From Bacillota bacterium (lineage in GTDB: Bacteria; Bacillota; UBA4882; UBA8346), in assembly GCA_023429995.1 (NCBI GenBank), contig JAEZCE010000073.1, positions 1 through 64,000 of the forward strand: a stretch of 64,000 nucleotides of DNA, given 5' to 3'. Position numbers and translations under genes: made by a program. The notes below the pieces were generated by a model, which was not told where the DNA came from, did not search any database, and saw only the letters and a list, made by a program, of their open reading frames with translations. This document shows positions 15,259-24,585 of the stretch, piece by piece. Position 1 is the stretch's first letter. Every line of letters begins with the position of its first letter.

Positions 15259-16761
15259 TCATGCCACAGTACCAACCAGTTTTTGATATAAATCGTTTTC
15301 AGTAATTTCATTTCCAAGAAACTCTTCCGTAAGCCGGCCTTGTTTCATGAGCAGAATCCGGTCGCAATTTTGCAAAAGCTCGGGAATGTCATCGGAGATG
15401 ATCAGCACTCCCATGCCTTGCGCCGCCAATTCTTTTATAATTTGGTGAATATCCGTTTTAGAACCGATGTCAACCCCTACGGTGGGACCATTTAAAATGA
15501 GAATTCGCGGATTGGTTTCCAGCCACTTGGCAATCACGACCCGCTGCTGATTTCCTCCGGAAAGGCTTTGAACCGGCAATGCCTGTGAGGGAGTTATGAT
15601 ATTTAATTCTCCCATCCACTTATGGATTTGCTGCTTGATTTTAGCCCCATCGATTGATTTCATTTTGGTGAGTAATTGGTCGATATTGCTGACAATGATA
15701 TTCTTTCCAATCGACTGCGTTAAAAACAGACCCTCCGTTAACCTGTCTTCCGGAACATAACCTATTTTATAATCCATTGCATCCTGAACACTGTCAATCG
15801 CCGCCCGTTCGTTATCGATAAAAATCTCCCCCGAATCCGCCGGTTGAATCCCGAACAAAGCCATTGCCAATTCAGTTCTACCCGAACCCAACAGCCCGGT
15901 GATTCCTAAAATTTCACCCGCCGACAATTGAAAGGAAATATCCTTAAATGACCCTTTGCGGGAAAGATGACTTACTTGTAGCAGGTTGGAACCTTCTTCG
16001 GATTTTTTTTCGGAACTGCGGCAGCTTTCCGTGATCTGCCGTCCAGTCATGTGATAAACCAACTTCTGCCTGTCAAAATCCCCAGTTTCACCTTCCATTA
16101 CATTTTCACCATTGCGCAATATCGAGATCCGGTCGGATATTTCTAATACTTCGTTGAGCTTATGACTTACAAACAAAGTTGAGATTCCGCTTTGCCGCAG
16201 GTCCTTAATAATGCCGAATAGGGTAACGACCTCTTTATAGGTTAATGCGGTGGTCGGTTCATCCATGATGATCAATCGCGCATTTTGCAGCAAAGCCCTG
16301 GCTATTGCGATCAGTTGTTTATTGGCAACCGATAACTCCTCCACTTTCGCATCCAGTTCAATCTGCACATTGATTCTTTCCAGAGCCTGCCGCGCGATTT
16401 TATAGACTTCTTTCCAATTGACCCATGACTTATCTGAGGCCAACTGATAATTCAAGGCAATATTCTCTGCTACAGATAAATTGGGAAACACTGAAAAATC
16501 TTGATAAATGATCTGAATTCCTTCTTTGATCGAGTCAAGGGGGCGTAATCGATCATAGTGTTTACCATTTAAAAAAATCTCTCCGGCATCCGGCGTATGA
16601 ACTCCGGCAATAATTTTAATTAAGGTTGACTTTCCGCAACCGTTTTCACCGACCAAACAACAGATTTGACCTTGATCGATTGATAAATTGACATCTTTCA
16701 ATGCATTAACACCCAAAAATGATTTCGTGATGTTTCTTAAGGACAATATTTTTTCGCCCAT
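15259..16761 (-). CDS. sugar ABC transporter ATP-binding protein (RbsA/MglA type)
   Basis: 500 residues from ATG 16761; GGAAGGA lies nine bases upstream, so the TTG two codons earlier is less likely. There are two ABC domains in tandem. The first has Walker A GENGCGKST and Walker B LIIMDEPTTALT. The second has a degenerate P-loop GLLGSGRTELA, the signature LSGGNQQRVVIAKWL and an altered Walker B (LILNGPTVGVDIGS, with N and G where D and E are usual), common in the second half of RbsA-type proteins. It energises the two permeases. A stem-loop precedes the gene in the operon, and expression may be set below that of the binding protein. Confidence 0.93.
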   Translation of the reverse strand: MGEKILSLRNITKSFLGVNALKDVNLSIDQGQICCLVGENGCGKSTLIKIIAGVHTPDAGEIFLNGKHYDRLRPLDSIKEGIQIIYQDFSVFPNLSVAENIALNYQLASDKSWVNWKEVYKIARQALERINVQIELDAKVEELSVANKQLIAIARALLQNARLIIMDEPTTALTYKEVVTLFGIIKDLRQSGISTLFVSHKLNEVLEISDRISILRNGENVMEGETGDFDRQKLVYHMTGRQITESCRSSEKKSEEGSNLLQVSHLSRKGSFKDISFQLSAGEILGITGLLGSGRTELAMALFGIQPADSGEIFIDNERAAIDSVQDAMDYKIGYVPEDRLTEGLFLTQSIGKNIIVSNIDQLLTKMKSIDGAKIKQQIHKWMGELNIITPSQALPVQSLSGGNQQRVVIAKWLETNPRILILNGPTVGVDIGSKTDIHQIIKELAAQGMGVLIISDDIPELLQNCDRILLMKQGRLTEEFLGNEITENDLYQKLVGTVA

Positions 16762-16807
16762 TTTCAATTATCCTTCCCTAATTCATTCGGATGGCATATA
16801 GCCAAAC

Positions 16808-16844
16808 AGCAGTTAAGCAGAACCAAGGTTTTCGCTTAACTGCT
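16808..16844 (-). terminator. intra-operon stem-loop after binding-protein gene
   Basis: Perfect 11-base arms AGCAGTTAAGC (16808-16818) and GCTTAACTGCT (16834-16844), between the stop of the binding-protein gene and the ATPase gene. No strong T-run follows, so partial termination or mRNA 3'-end protection is more likely than full termination. Confidence 0.55.
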
Positions 16845-16856
16845 ATTTGAGAGACG

Positions 16857-17855
16857 TTAGAAATTATATTGATTCATATTCGATTTCGTGACATCAACCC
16901 ATGCTTGGCCATACAACACTTTTCCTTTGAGTGTCAATTTGTCGTAGCCTTTTATGCCTAAATTGACGCCGTTATTAATTTTCTTACCGTCCAGAATCAT
17001 TACGGCCAATTTATTCATCGCATACCCCGCATCGGCCGGATCCCAAAAACTGATTAAATTGGTCGCGCCGGAATTCAAATATTTGCTGGAAACTGAAACC
17101 AAACTAGTCCCGACAACAAATACTTTGCCTTGTAATCCCATTTCTTCAACAGCCAATCCCGAACCCGCCGGATCGATAGCCGAGCTTCCTTGAATTCCCT
17201 TTAAATTGGGATATTTTTTAAGTAATTCTTTGGTCTTATTATAAGCTTGGGTCTGGTCATCATTGGATTCTACCTTATCGGTCACCAACTTCATATCCGG
17301 ATACATCTTTTTTTGACGCGCAATGCCGGCATCAACCCATTCATTGTGGGTTTTGGATGTCAGACTCCCTACAAAAACGGCGTACTCGCCTTTACCACCC
17401 ATTTGTTTCGCCAGATGATCCATTAAGTGTGCGCCGTAACTTGCGTTATCAAATGCTTCAATATCATAGTTGATATTTTTCATATTGGATGCTTCATGAC
17501 TGATAACTACGATCCCTTTGTCCATCGCTTTTTTTAAAACCGGCTCCAAAGCTTCGGGGGAAAACGGAACCACACAGATTGCATCAACCCGTTGCGCAAT
17601 TAAATCCTCAATGATTTGGACTTGAAGCGCGGCATCGGCTTTTGGCGGTCCTTGTTGGAAAGTCGCATATCCCGTATCTTTTCCGAATTTCTTAACTCCT
17701 TCTTCCATCCGGTTAAACCATTGCACTCCGCTTAGTTTTACAACCGTGGCGATTGTGTACTTCTTTTTTGCCAAGGCTGTAGATTGCGAATTCATTGGTG
17801 CAACCATCACTGACAATATGCCGAATAGAGCAAAAACCAAAAGAAATTTTTTCAT
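16857..17855 (-). CDS. sugar ABC transporter substrate-binding protein (LsrB/RbsB class)
   Basis: 332 residues. ATG 17855 is chosen because GTGGAGGCG lies just upstream; the longer frame from 17873 overlaps this site. A signal peptide runs MKKFLLVFALFGILSVMVAP and ends near residue 30; no lipobox cysteine is evident. The periplasmic-binding-protein type 1 fold shows YTIATVVKLSGVQWFNRMEEG, AQRVDAICVVPFSPEAL, VVISHEASN and GIQGSSAIDPAGSG. These resemble rhamnose/autoinducer-2 type proteins. It captures the sugar outside the membrane. It is the first structural gene after the DeoR regulator, with 113 bases between them that may hold a second promoter. Confidence 0.9.
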   Translation of the reverse strand: MKKFLLVFALFGILSVMVAPMNSQSTALAKKKYTIATVVKLSGVQWFNRMEEGVKKFGKDTGYATFQQGPPKADAALQVQIIEDLIAQRVDAICVVPFSPEALEPVLKKAMDKGIVVISHEASNMKNINYDIEAFDNASYGAHLMDHLAKQMGGKGEYAVFVGSLTSKTHNEWVDAGIARQKKMYPDMKLVTDKVESNDDQTQAYNKTKELLKKYPNLKGIQGSSAIDPAGSGLAVEEMGLQGKVFVVGTSLVSVSSKYLNSGATNLISFWDPADAGYAMNKLAVMILDGKKINNGVNLGIKGYDKLTLKGKVLYGQAWVDVTKSNMNQYNF

Positions 17856-17968
17856 CGATGTGTACGCCTCCACGATTAAGTATTAAAGTCACAAAGCCAG
17901 CAAAAACAAACCTCCTTTCGTTCGTATTAGAAGTCCAATCCATGCAAATCGGGACTGCATAGATAGAG

Positions 17969-18778
17969 TTAAATATTTCTCTCTTCGGTATCCACAACGG
18001 TGTATGGGATTTCCAACCGCAAAATCCCCTGTAAAATCGAATCATCAACTTTCTGATCGGTCACAATGTGATCAACTTGATCAAGCGAGCATACCTTAGC
18101 CAAAGCTAATTTTCCAAATTTCGAATGATCCGCGACTAAAATTACTTCATTGGCAGCCTCAATAATCAATCGTTTAATGGATACTTCCGTAAATGTCGCA
18201 TTAGTAATTCCTTGTGTAAAGTCGACAGCATCGGCCCCGATAAATGCTTTATTGACTCTGACCTGGCGAAGCAGTTCTTCGGCTATCGGGCCAACCAAAA
18301 TATTAAAACCGTCCCGTCGAACCCCACCGGTAACAATAACAGTGGTCGAGGGATCATAAATGATGCTGCTGGCTATGAATAAGTCATAAGTGATGATCGT
18401 AAGATTTTTGTGAAAAGTGAGGTTCCGGGCAATTTCAAAAGTGGTCGATCCCGAGTCCAAAATGAGGGTTTCGCCATCCGAAATCATGCTGGCCGCCTTA
18501 ATCCCAATCGCCTGCTTTTCCTCGGAAAGAATAGCCCTTTTTTCGGGGTAAAGACGCTCAAAGGCGGTGCTCGTTTCAGGAAGAACTGCCCCTCCGTGAG
18601 TGCGGTCGACAAAACCATCCGTTTCCAGTATGGATAGATCCCGTCTCACCGTGGCCTCGGAAACTCCCAAAACAGCCGCCAATTCTTCGATTCGGCCACT
18701 GCCATTTTGTTGAATATGCTCTAAAATCCGTTTTCTTCTTTCTGCCGGCAAAATGGACTCTTGATTATTTTGCGTCAT
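17969..18778 (-). CDS. DeoR-family transcriptional regulator
   Basis: 269 residues from ATG 18778, which is preceded by ATGGAGGAAATC; the frame opens eight codons earlier without a better site. The N-terminal winged helix shows RRKRILEHIQQNGSGRIEELA and VSEATVRRDLSILE. The sugar-phosphate-binding domain has ILDSGSTTFEIARNL, VTGGVRRDGFNILVGP and ADHSKFGKLALAKV. DeoR proteins are usually repressors released by a phosphorylated sugar, here presumably the product of the FGGY kinase. It is the first gene of the leftward operon, parallel to SgcR in E. coli. Confidence 0.92.
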   Translation of the reverse strand: MTQNNQESILPAERRKRILEHIQQNGSGRIEELAAVLGVSEATVRRDLSILETDGFVDRTHGGAVLPETSTAFERLYPEKRAILSEEKQAIGIKAASMISDGETLILDSGSTTFEIARNLTFHKNLTIITYDLFIASSIIYDPSTTVIVTGGVRRDGFNILVGPIAEELLRQVRVNKAFIGADAVDFTQGITNATFTEVSIKRLIIEAANEVILVADHSKFGKLALAKVCSLDQVDHIVTDQKVDDSILQGILRLEIPYTVVDTEERNI

Positions 18779-19379
18779 GATTTCCTCCATGGTTGGATTC
18801 ATTCAATTACCGGGCATTTTAACATGAACCGGTTTAACACATCTGCAATCTTATGATTATAATTTCTGCTGTTTTTTGCAAACTCCTGCAATATTTTAGA
18901 TAAAATTATCTTTTTTTATTCAAAAAAAGTCATATATGAACATAAACATTTTTTTCCCCTCTTTATCGTATAATGAAATACCAACATGATCATGTATACA
19001 GTATTCTTTGGAACTTTGATTAGTATTGTTACATTATGAAATGTTTTGCTTGTTTCTTTGTGGGGGCCTCTTTCCTTTTTGCAATCATTAACCTTTGGGG
19101 GGAGACTGTCGGCTGGGAGGGAAGATGTGAGCGCTTTTAAGTACACAAAAAAGCTATCTCAAAAGTAATTTTGGGCGATTAAGAAATACAATATATGATA
19201 CCAGCATATTCGGTGAAGTTATATATTCCATACTTATGGGATTTTTTTTATGGAGAAATCACTGAAAAACAAAGGATTCCTAACGGGGGAAAACTTTTTC
19301 TATTGATTTTCTTCCCTATCTTTCAAAACCGCGAAAGGATTCGCAACCGATATACAGTGGTTGACTATGGGTATGGTTC
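18779..19379. other. 601-bp gap with right copy of the 65-bp repeat
   Basis: Holds the promoter region of the DeoR operon near 18800-18900 (AT-rich, no clear consensus), the word CAAAAAAGCTATCT at 19146 and the 65-bp repeat at 19235-19299. A minus-strand frame at 18916-19146 has no ribosome-binding site or family match and is not called. Confidence 0.6.
19235..19299. repeat. 65-bp direct repeat, right copy
   Basis: Near-identical to 9361-9425 in the same orientation. Both copies can be read as MEKSLKxKGFLT..NFF, but neither has a ribosome-binding site and the frames then diverge, so this is treated as repeat, not gene. Confidence 0.85.
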
Positions 19380-20696
19380 TTACGGAATCAAAGCTTTCTC
19401 CGACTCCGAGCGCAATTTTTTCAAATCAATATCGGACATTTCCGGCCCGGCGACTGAAATTTTTAAAAATGGCAATTTATCGGTAACCACCCTCTTCACC
19501 TGTTCCCGGGAAACTTGGCTTAATTTATCATTATAAATAGCTACATCACCGATCCAGCTTTGATCTGAAAAGGTTTGAAATGCCAAATTTTGAACAGCGT
19601 ACGGCAGCGAATAATAACGCACCATCATTTGCTGGGTCTCTTCTTTCAATATGCGTTCCTCCTCATTTTCCGGTATACCGTTGGCCATTAATTCTTTCAT
19701 CACTTCAATCGTTTTATGAACAATCTTTGGGCAATCTTCAGGTAAACTCTGGCATGTTACGGTAAGAGTCGGAACAGACAGTTCTTCCAAATACGAATAG
19801 GAAACTTCCACAGCACGGCAAAGTCCCGACTTTTCTTTCATTTCTTCAAGCAGTTTATTCTGTAAATACTTTTGAATCAGCATGGTGGTGATACAATCCC
19901 TCTGATTCAGTGGCGGTGCTGGAAAACCCATCACAATCGTGGAAACATTATCATGGATTGCGGCATAAATAAAACGTTTGGTACCTTTTGATTCCACAGG
20001 AGGAATATTGGGGAATTGAACCGGAGTATGAATATCGCGGCCAAATGGTCTTCCCAAAAATTCATCGGATAATTTTGCAGATGATGCCAAAATTAAATTA
20101 CTCGGCCGGTAAATTAAACGGAACCAATTATTCACGTCAGTTATCGTCAGGTTACGATAAACGATATGATTTACTTTTAAATAGGGATGGGACACCCCAT
20201 AAATCAACTCCCGGTAATTTGTTTCAGCAATCAATCGTTCCGGGTGAGGTTCATTCATATGAAAACGTGTAATCCGGTTACACCAGTCATATAACAATAA
20301 AGCATCCTGCCTGATTAAAAAATCCAATTCCTTGCAAAAGCTTTCGTAATCTGAACGTAGCACCGTGAAATTAAAAAAAGAAAATTCAGCAGCCGTGTGA
20401 TACTGGATATCAATAGCCGAACTGTTTTTCAAAAGATAATAGAAAAGTTCATTGGTCAGATCGGTTAATCCAGCTTTCCCTTCCGGATCAGAAGTATAAC
20501 CGGTTTTTAAAATCACTGTCAAGTAAGAAGCCGGTTCCGTATCAACCATCGGACTATTATATTGAGCAAAAATAAAACCATTCCGGCGTATTGGGTCGGT
20601 TTGGGCAGCAAGCCTCGGCTGGGGAAATATTATAAACATCAAGAGTAATCCCACAACAAGTGGGATTACGATAAACCTTTTTCTGCTTTTTTCCAT
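19380..20696 (-). CDS. M16 peptidase-like protein, non-catalytic (alpha-like)
   Basis: 438 residues with an N-terminal signal or membrane segment (VIPLVVGLLLMFIIFPQP). The M16 fold is suggested by YLTVILKTGYTSDPEGKAGLTDLTNELFYYL, cited here in part, where the zinc-binding HxxEH is replaced by TNELF, and by YRPSNLILASSAKLSDE and LIQKYLQNKLLEEMKEKSG. With no zinc ligands it cannot be a classical protease and is likely the partner subunit of the product encoded 16 bases upstream, as in processing peptidase alpha/beta pairs. Last gene of a three-gene operon of exported proteins. What it binds is unknown. Confidence 0.7.
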   Translation of the reverse strand: MEKSRKRFIVIPLVVGLLLMFIIFPQPRLAAQTDPIRRNGFIFAQYNSPMVDTEPASYLTVILKTGYTSDPEGKAGLTDLTNELFYYLLKNSSAIDIQYHTAAEFSFFNFTVLRSDYESFCKELDFLIRQDALLLYDWCNRITRFHMNEPHPERLIAETNYRELIYGVSHPYLKVNHIVYRNLTITDVNNWFRLIYRPSNLILASSAKLSDEFLGRPFGRDIHTPVQFPNIPPVESKGTKRFIYAAIHDNVSTIVMGFPAPPLNQRDCITTMLIQKYLQNKLLEEMKEKSGLCRAVEVSYSYLEELSVPTLTVTCQSLPEDCPKIVHKTIEVMKELMANGIPENEEERILKEETQQMMVRYYSLPYAVQNLAFQTFSDQSWIGDVAIYNDKLSQVSREQVKRVVTDKLPFLKISVAGPEMSDIDLKKLRSESEKALIP

Positions 20697-20712
20697 GGGT
20701 TCTCAACTCTTT

Positions 20713-21981
20713 CTACAGCGCATTAATAATAATCGTATGGTATCTCTTGCCAATCAAATATTTTTCCGTAAATGCCTTGAAATCTTTAACCGATAGCCTT
20801 TGGATCGCAGAGGCATCCCGGCTGGAAATCGCGGTTTTATCGAAGAGAACTTTATCATAATATTCATTCAAACGATAAGAATCTTGTTGCACGATCTCAA
20901 AAAATTTATCATAACTTTTTACCAATAGTTTTTGAAAGGCGCTTAAATTGGTAGAACCGAGGTATTTAAAATACCGTTCCAAATTTTTATGGTGCCATTG
21001 TTCAATTTGAGCCGAATATTTGGCGAGACAATCCCGGTATTGGAATGTTAAATAATAATGGCTGCCTAAATTCAATAAATAAATCTGATAATCCAGTGGA
21101 CGGTCATTCTCATAATCGTATTGGCGTCCTTGATAATTCAAAATAATGGGGAGCGTCTTTGCGACTAAGAGTTCTTTCCCGGTTAACTCCGGAAGATCGA
21201 ATCCAACCAACATTTGATATTTTTCTCCCTGTAAATAATCATCGAGTACCGTATCCCCAAGAGCATCCCTCAGCGGAAACTCCGGTTGATCCCTATTGGG
21301 TTTGGAATTTGGAGCCGGTCCATCTGAAAAAAAATTCATTACTTCAGATGGTTTAAAAGGGCCGGTGATGATAACCGTGCGAAGAGCCGCGCGGTAATAC
21401 CGTTGATGATAACTTACAAGATCCGAGCGACTAATGTTGCCTAAGGATTGTTGAAATTGTTTTTCGGACAATTCATTAAGATATAAAAAAAGTGAATCAC
21501 TCTTATTGCTCATTGCTTTTTCAATGGTTACAACCTTTTTCTCCAAAGTGATTGATTGCTCTGACAATTCGGGCTCCATGATGCAATCCGAGTATGCCTT
21601 TAAAGAAGGCATTAATTCATCGGGAAGAGATTCCAACCAATATTCAGTACGATTGGGCGCTGTAAAACTGCCATAGCGGCCACCCTTATCATGAATAAGA
21701 CTGCGGAAATCAGCAGGTTTCATCCGCTGATTTCCCCGGTAAATTAGATACTCCAATAAGTGAGAGATGCCCCGCAACAGATGGGGTTCGGTTAAGTATC
21801 CTGCCGGAAAAACAATGCGGACAGTTACCGTTTTTCCATTCGGTACTGCCCGATATATGAAACGTGTACCATTGACGAGAGTTTTCGATGAATAATCCAG
21901 ATTTGCAGCAAAACATGGATTTTGAAGCAATGACAAAAATATCAAACATGCGATTAACAAACCTCTCCCCTTAACCACCAT
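20713..21981 (-). CDS. M16 peptidase-like protein with incomplete zinc motif
   Basis: 422 residues with a signal peptide (GLLIACLIFLSLLQNPCFA). The M16 landmarks are VRIVFPAGYLTEPHLLRGIS, then HLLEYL in the place of HxxEH, and ITLEKKVVTIEKAMS with the downstream glutamate. The second histidine of the motif is a tyrosine, so one zinc ligand is lost; activity is doubtful. The start codon overlaps the stop of the preceding gene (TGATG). The protein probably pairs with the next gene product outside the cell. Sequence is divergent from ordinary YmxG/PqqL proteins, so the family call rests on these local motifs. Confidence 0.72.
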   Translation of the reverse strand: MVVKGRGLLIACLIFLSLLQNPCFAANLDYSSKTLVNGTRFIYRAVPNGKTVTVRIVFPAGYLTEPHLLRGISHLLEYLIYRGNQRMKPADFRSLIHDKGGRYGSFTAPNRTEYWLESLPDELMPSLKAYSDCIMEPELSEQSITLEKKVVTIEKAMSNKSDSLFLYLNELSEKQFQQSLGNISRSDLVSYHQRYYRAALRTVIITGPFKPSEVMNFFSDGPAPNSKPNRDQPEFPLRDALGDTVLDDYLQGEKYQMLVGFDLPELTGKELLVAKTLPIILNYQGRQYDYENDRPLDYQIYLLNLGSHYYLTFQYRDCLAKYSAQIEQWHHKNLERYFKYLGSTNLSAFQKLLVKSYDKFFEIVQQDSYRLNEYYDKVLFDKTAISSRDASAIQRLSVKDFKAFTEKYLIGKRYHTIIINAL

Positions 21982-22766
21982 CAGCGTTTCCCCTCCAAAA
22001 TTACTTTTTCCGGGAGAAATTGAAAATCCAGTCTGTAGCGAACTTTTTTAAGTTTAAAGATAACTCCTTTATTGAGCGCCTTACCTTCACCGGGGCCAAA
22101 ATTCAAATCATGATTTGAATCCATAAAAACCATATCTTCCGGATCGTTATAAACACCATTATCGTTGGTATCTACCAAAGCGATCCTCAATTCTTCCCCG
22201 TTGTCTTCAACCGAACCGGTTAGCCAGGTTCTGCTCCTTAAGAAGAAATAATCCCCGTGTCCTTCCCGGGAAACGATTAAAAACGGCAAATCATATTGAA
22301 AAGTTATTTTAACAGTTTGGCCCTTAACGGAATCGGCGAGCTGAACTTCTAGCGGCTCGGGTGAAAAATAAACGTTAATCCCTGGGTATTGATCGCTTTT
22401 AAAGATCGGATAAGACTTTTCCTCTGAAAAATCTCCATCAGCGTCCGAATCGACCCATAAAGTTTTCTCCTTACCCTCGAAATCAACTAAAACTCCATAG
22501 TTTTGAACCGGGAAACCCAGTTTCACTTCTCCATAATATAAAACCAAGGCTTCTGTTTTTGGCGGTAGAGAAATTTGTTGACTGTTGACGATTTTCACTA
22601 ACTTCAAGCGGTATTCGTTTCCCAATTTATGCTCTTGGGGGCGCGTAAATACTGGAGTATCTCTATTGACAACTTGCAGGTTTAATTCGATAAATGTTTC
22701 CTCCGCGTAAGCGGGGACCAGCAAGAAAAATAACAGCAAAAATAGTAACCAATAATTGTTTTTCAT
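21981..22766 (-). CDS. secreted protein with calcium-binding loops
   Basis: 261 residues. A clear signal peptide (WLLFLLLFFLLVPAYA) is cut near residue 21. Three acidic EF-hand-like or dockerin-like loops are visible: DSDADGDFSEE, DTNDNGVYNDPED and DSNHDLNFGPGEG. Each has Asp or Asn at alternating positions typical of calcium ligands. The remainder is beta-rich. No enzyme motif recognised. It is the first gene of the unit with the two M16-like proteins and is translationally coupled to the next. A structural or calcium-stabilised cell-surface role is an inference. Confidence 0.7.
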   Translation of the reverse strand: MKNNYWLLFLLLFFLLVPAYAEETFIELNLQVVNRDTPVFTRPQEHKLGNEYRLKLVKIVNSQQISLPPKTEALVLYYGEVKLGFPVQNYGVLVDFEGKEKTLWVDSDADGDFSEEKSYPIFKSDQYPGINVYFSPEPLEVQLADSVKGQTVKITFQYDLPFLIVSREGHGDYFFLRSRTWLTGSVEDNGEELRIALVDTNDNGVYNDPEDMVFMDSNHDLNFGPGEGKALNKGVIFKLKKVRYRLDFQFLPEKVILEGKR

Positions 22767-22896
22767 TGTAAATTAAATACCTCCACCCATTATTTTAAGA
22801 CATTATATAAAAAACAGAAAAATCCTGCAGGATATGCAATAATTTCAGCGAATTTTCGAACATATTTGGTAAATACGCAAAGGGAGATTATTGCTG

Positions 22897-24537
22897 ATGA
22901 AAAGAATAAAAATAATAATTCTCGCACTAGTGGCAGTTATTGCATTTTTCGGTTCCGTTGTTTACGGACGCGAATATTTTTTATACGATGCGGAAAGAGG
23001 CAAAATACTTTATATGGGTGACCATGATACCGCGTTCACTGAAAAAATGAATTTTGAAAAAAACCCCCACTTAATCATGAAAACAGCTGATCCCAATAAA
23101 TATTTAGCTATATATGCTCCCGAAGATAATTCCAAATCACAAGGTGAAAAAACAGAAAGCAATGCCGGACAATTAATCATTTTTAATATAGCCACCGGCA
23201 GAACCGAAGATTTAGTTGACTTGGGATTTTGGCCTTTTAGATGGACGTATACAAAAGACCATCAACATTTTTTTATCACATACAAACCAACCCCCGATGC
23301 TAAATCAATGGAGATGCTCCATTATGATGTTGAGAAAGGAACATCGGAAAAATTAAGCGATTTTGCTGTTGAAATCAGCAATTTAGCTCTCTCCACCGAT
23401 GAGCGCAAACTTTATGCGGTGACCGAAAGGCCGGTCAAAAGTAAAAAAGCCAAAACATTCTCGGATATATTAACCATAACCTATTCTCCCTTGACCATAC
23501 AAAATACACTCTCTACTGATAAAAAAATACAGGCCTTATATGTTTTAAGTCCTGAACGAATTGCTTTAGCTAACTTGGATTTGGATCACAAGGCAAAAAC
23601 AGTGTCAATCATTAATACTCAGGATAATACAATAGTACAAGAGCAAAAGCTCAAATTGATTTATACTTTGACAAGTTGGTTTGAAAAGGAACGGCTATTA
23701 ATTGTTGCAGGATTTGAGACGAAAAGTAACGGTTTCGGTTTGACCGGTCGGGGACAATTCTGTAAAGTTTCTATCGACGGAATACAATTCATCGAACCAT
23801 CCAAACCTTGGATTGACTTTGAATACATTCCTGAAAGAGATTGTCTTTATATATTATCGGAATACAATATAGAAGCAATTGATTTTAAAAATTCTACTAC
23901 CCATAAATGCAGTACAGGATATAATATTTACCATGATTCCTTTTATAAAATTTATCATTTACCTGACTCTAATCTAGCTGCGATTTATTGTTTTCAAAAC
24001 AGTGAAGTCAAATTCTATGATTTAGTCGAAAATAAAATAATTAAAACCGTTAATTGCGGCCGTTCCGGAGCTAAATTTTTGCTCTCGTTTTTCAATGTAG
24101 AATCCAAAACCGTTATTACCACCAATCATGATAAAACAAAATATTTTGTTTTAAATAGAGCCACTAAAGATATTACCGTGCTTGATCAAGATTTTACTAA
24201 GTCTAATTTTATAATTCCTTCAGAACCGCCTATCGGTATGTATCAAATTAAAAAACCGGCATTCGTAACATTGGTAACTACCGGAAAACAAATTTACAAA
24301 TTAAATGAAGCAACATCTGAGCTTGAGTCTATCTATGAATTCAAACAAGAAACAAAAGAAACCTATTTGTATGAAGACGAAAACCGAATGATTCTCCTTT
24401 CGGATAAAGAACTATTGGTACTAAACTCAGAAACCTTAAAAATCGAAAACCAATTTTACTTATACGGTGATCCCAATGAAAAGTATACCAAGGTTCAGCC
24501 GGGAGCATTGCGATACTCCTTTATCCGGGCATTATAA
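22897..24537 (+). CDS. exported beta-propeller-like protein
   Basis: 546 residues from ATG 22897; TTG 22891 is possible because AGGGAG lies close to it. An N-terminal hydrophobic segment (IIILALVAVIAFFGSVVYG) signals export or anchoring. The rest consists of repeated strands of the sort seen in WD40/YVTN propellers: QLIIFNIATGRTEDLVDLGF, KMLHYDVEKGTSEKL-type turns, SIINTQDNTIVQEQ, VKFYDLVENKIIKTVNCG and LVLNSETLKIENQFYLYG. No catalytic motif. It is transcribed divergently from the calcium-loop/M16 operon and may serve the same surface system. It ends at a strong bidirectional terminator. Confidence 0.6.
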   Translation: MKRIKIIILALVAVIAFFGSVVYGREYFLYDAERGKILYMGDHDTAFTEKMNFEKNPHLIMKTADPNKYLAIYAPEDNSKSQGEKTESNAGQLIIFNIATGRTEDLVDLGFWPFRWTYTKDHQHFFITYKPTPDAKSMEMLHYDVEKGTSEKLSDFAVEISNLALSTDERKLYAVTERPVKSKKAKTFSDILTITYSPLTIQNTLSTDKKIQALYVLSPERIALANLDLDHKAKTVSIINTQDNTIVQEQKLKLIYTLTSWFEKERLLIVAGFETKSNGFGLTGRGQFCKVSIDGIQFIEPSKPWIDFEYIPERDCLYILSEYNIEAIDFKNSTTHKCSTGYNIYHDSFYKIYHLPDSNLAAIYCFQNSEVKFYDLVENKIIKTVNCGRSGAKFLLSFFNVESKTVITTNHDKTKYFVLNRATKDITVLDQDFTKSNFIIPSEPPIGMYQIKKPAFVTLVTTGKQIYKLNEATSELESIYEFKQETKETYLYEDENRMILLSDKELLVLNSETLKIENQFYLYGDPNEKYTKVQPGALRYSFIRAL

Positions 24538-24572
24538 AAAAGGCGAGGGTTAAATTAGCCCCCGCCTTTTTT
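24536..24572. terminator. bidirectional terminator
   Basis: A-run, stem AGGCGAGGG / CCCCGCCT and T-run between two convergent genes (stop at 24537 on plus, stop at 24586 on minus). Both orientations give a GC-rich stem followed by Ts. Confidence 0.85.
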
Positions 24573-24585
24573 CCTTCCCGATCAT

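Noticed and set aside
18916..19146. 76-codon minus-strand frame
   Set aside because: No ribosome-binding site, no family and unusual composition in an intergenic stretch.
19249..19305. Short peptide frame MEKSLKNKGFLT in the 65-bp repeat
   Set aside because: Both copies lack a ribosome-binding site and diverge after the repeat; treated as repeat DNA.
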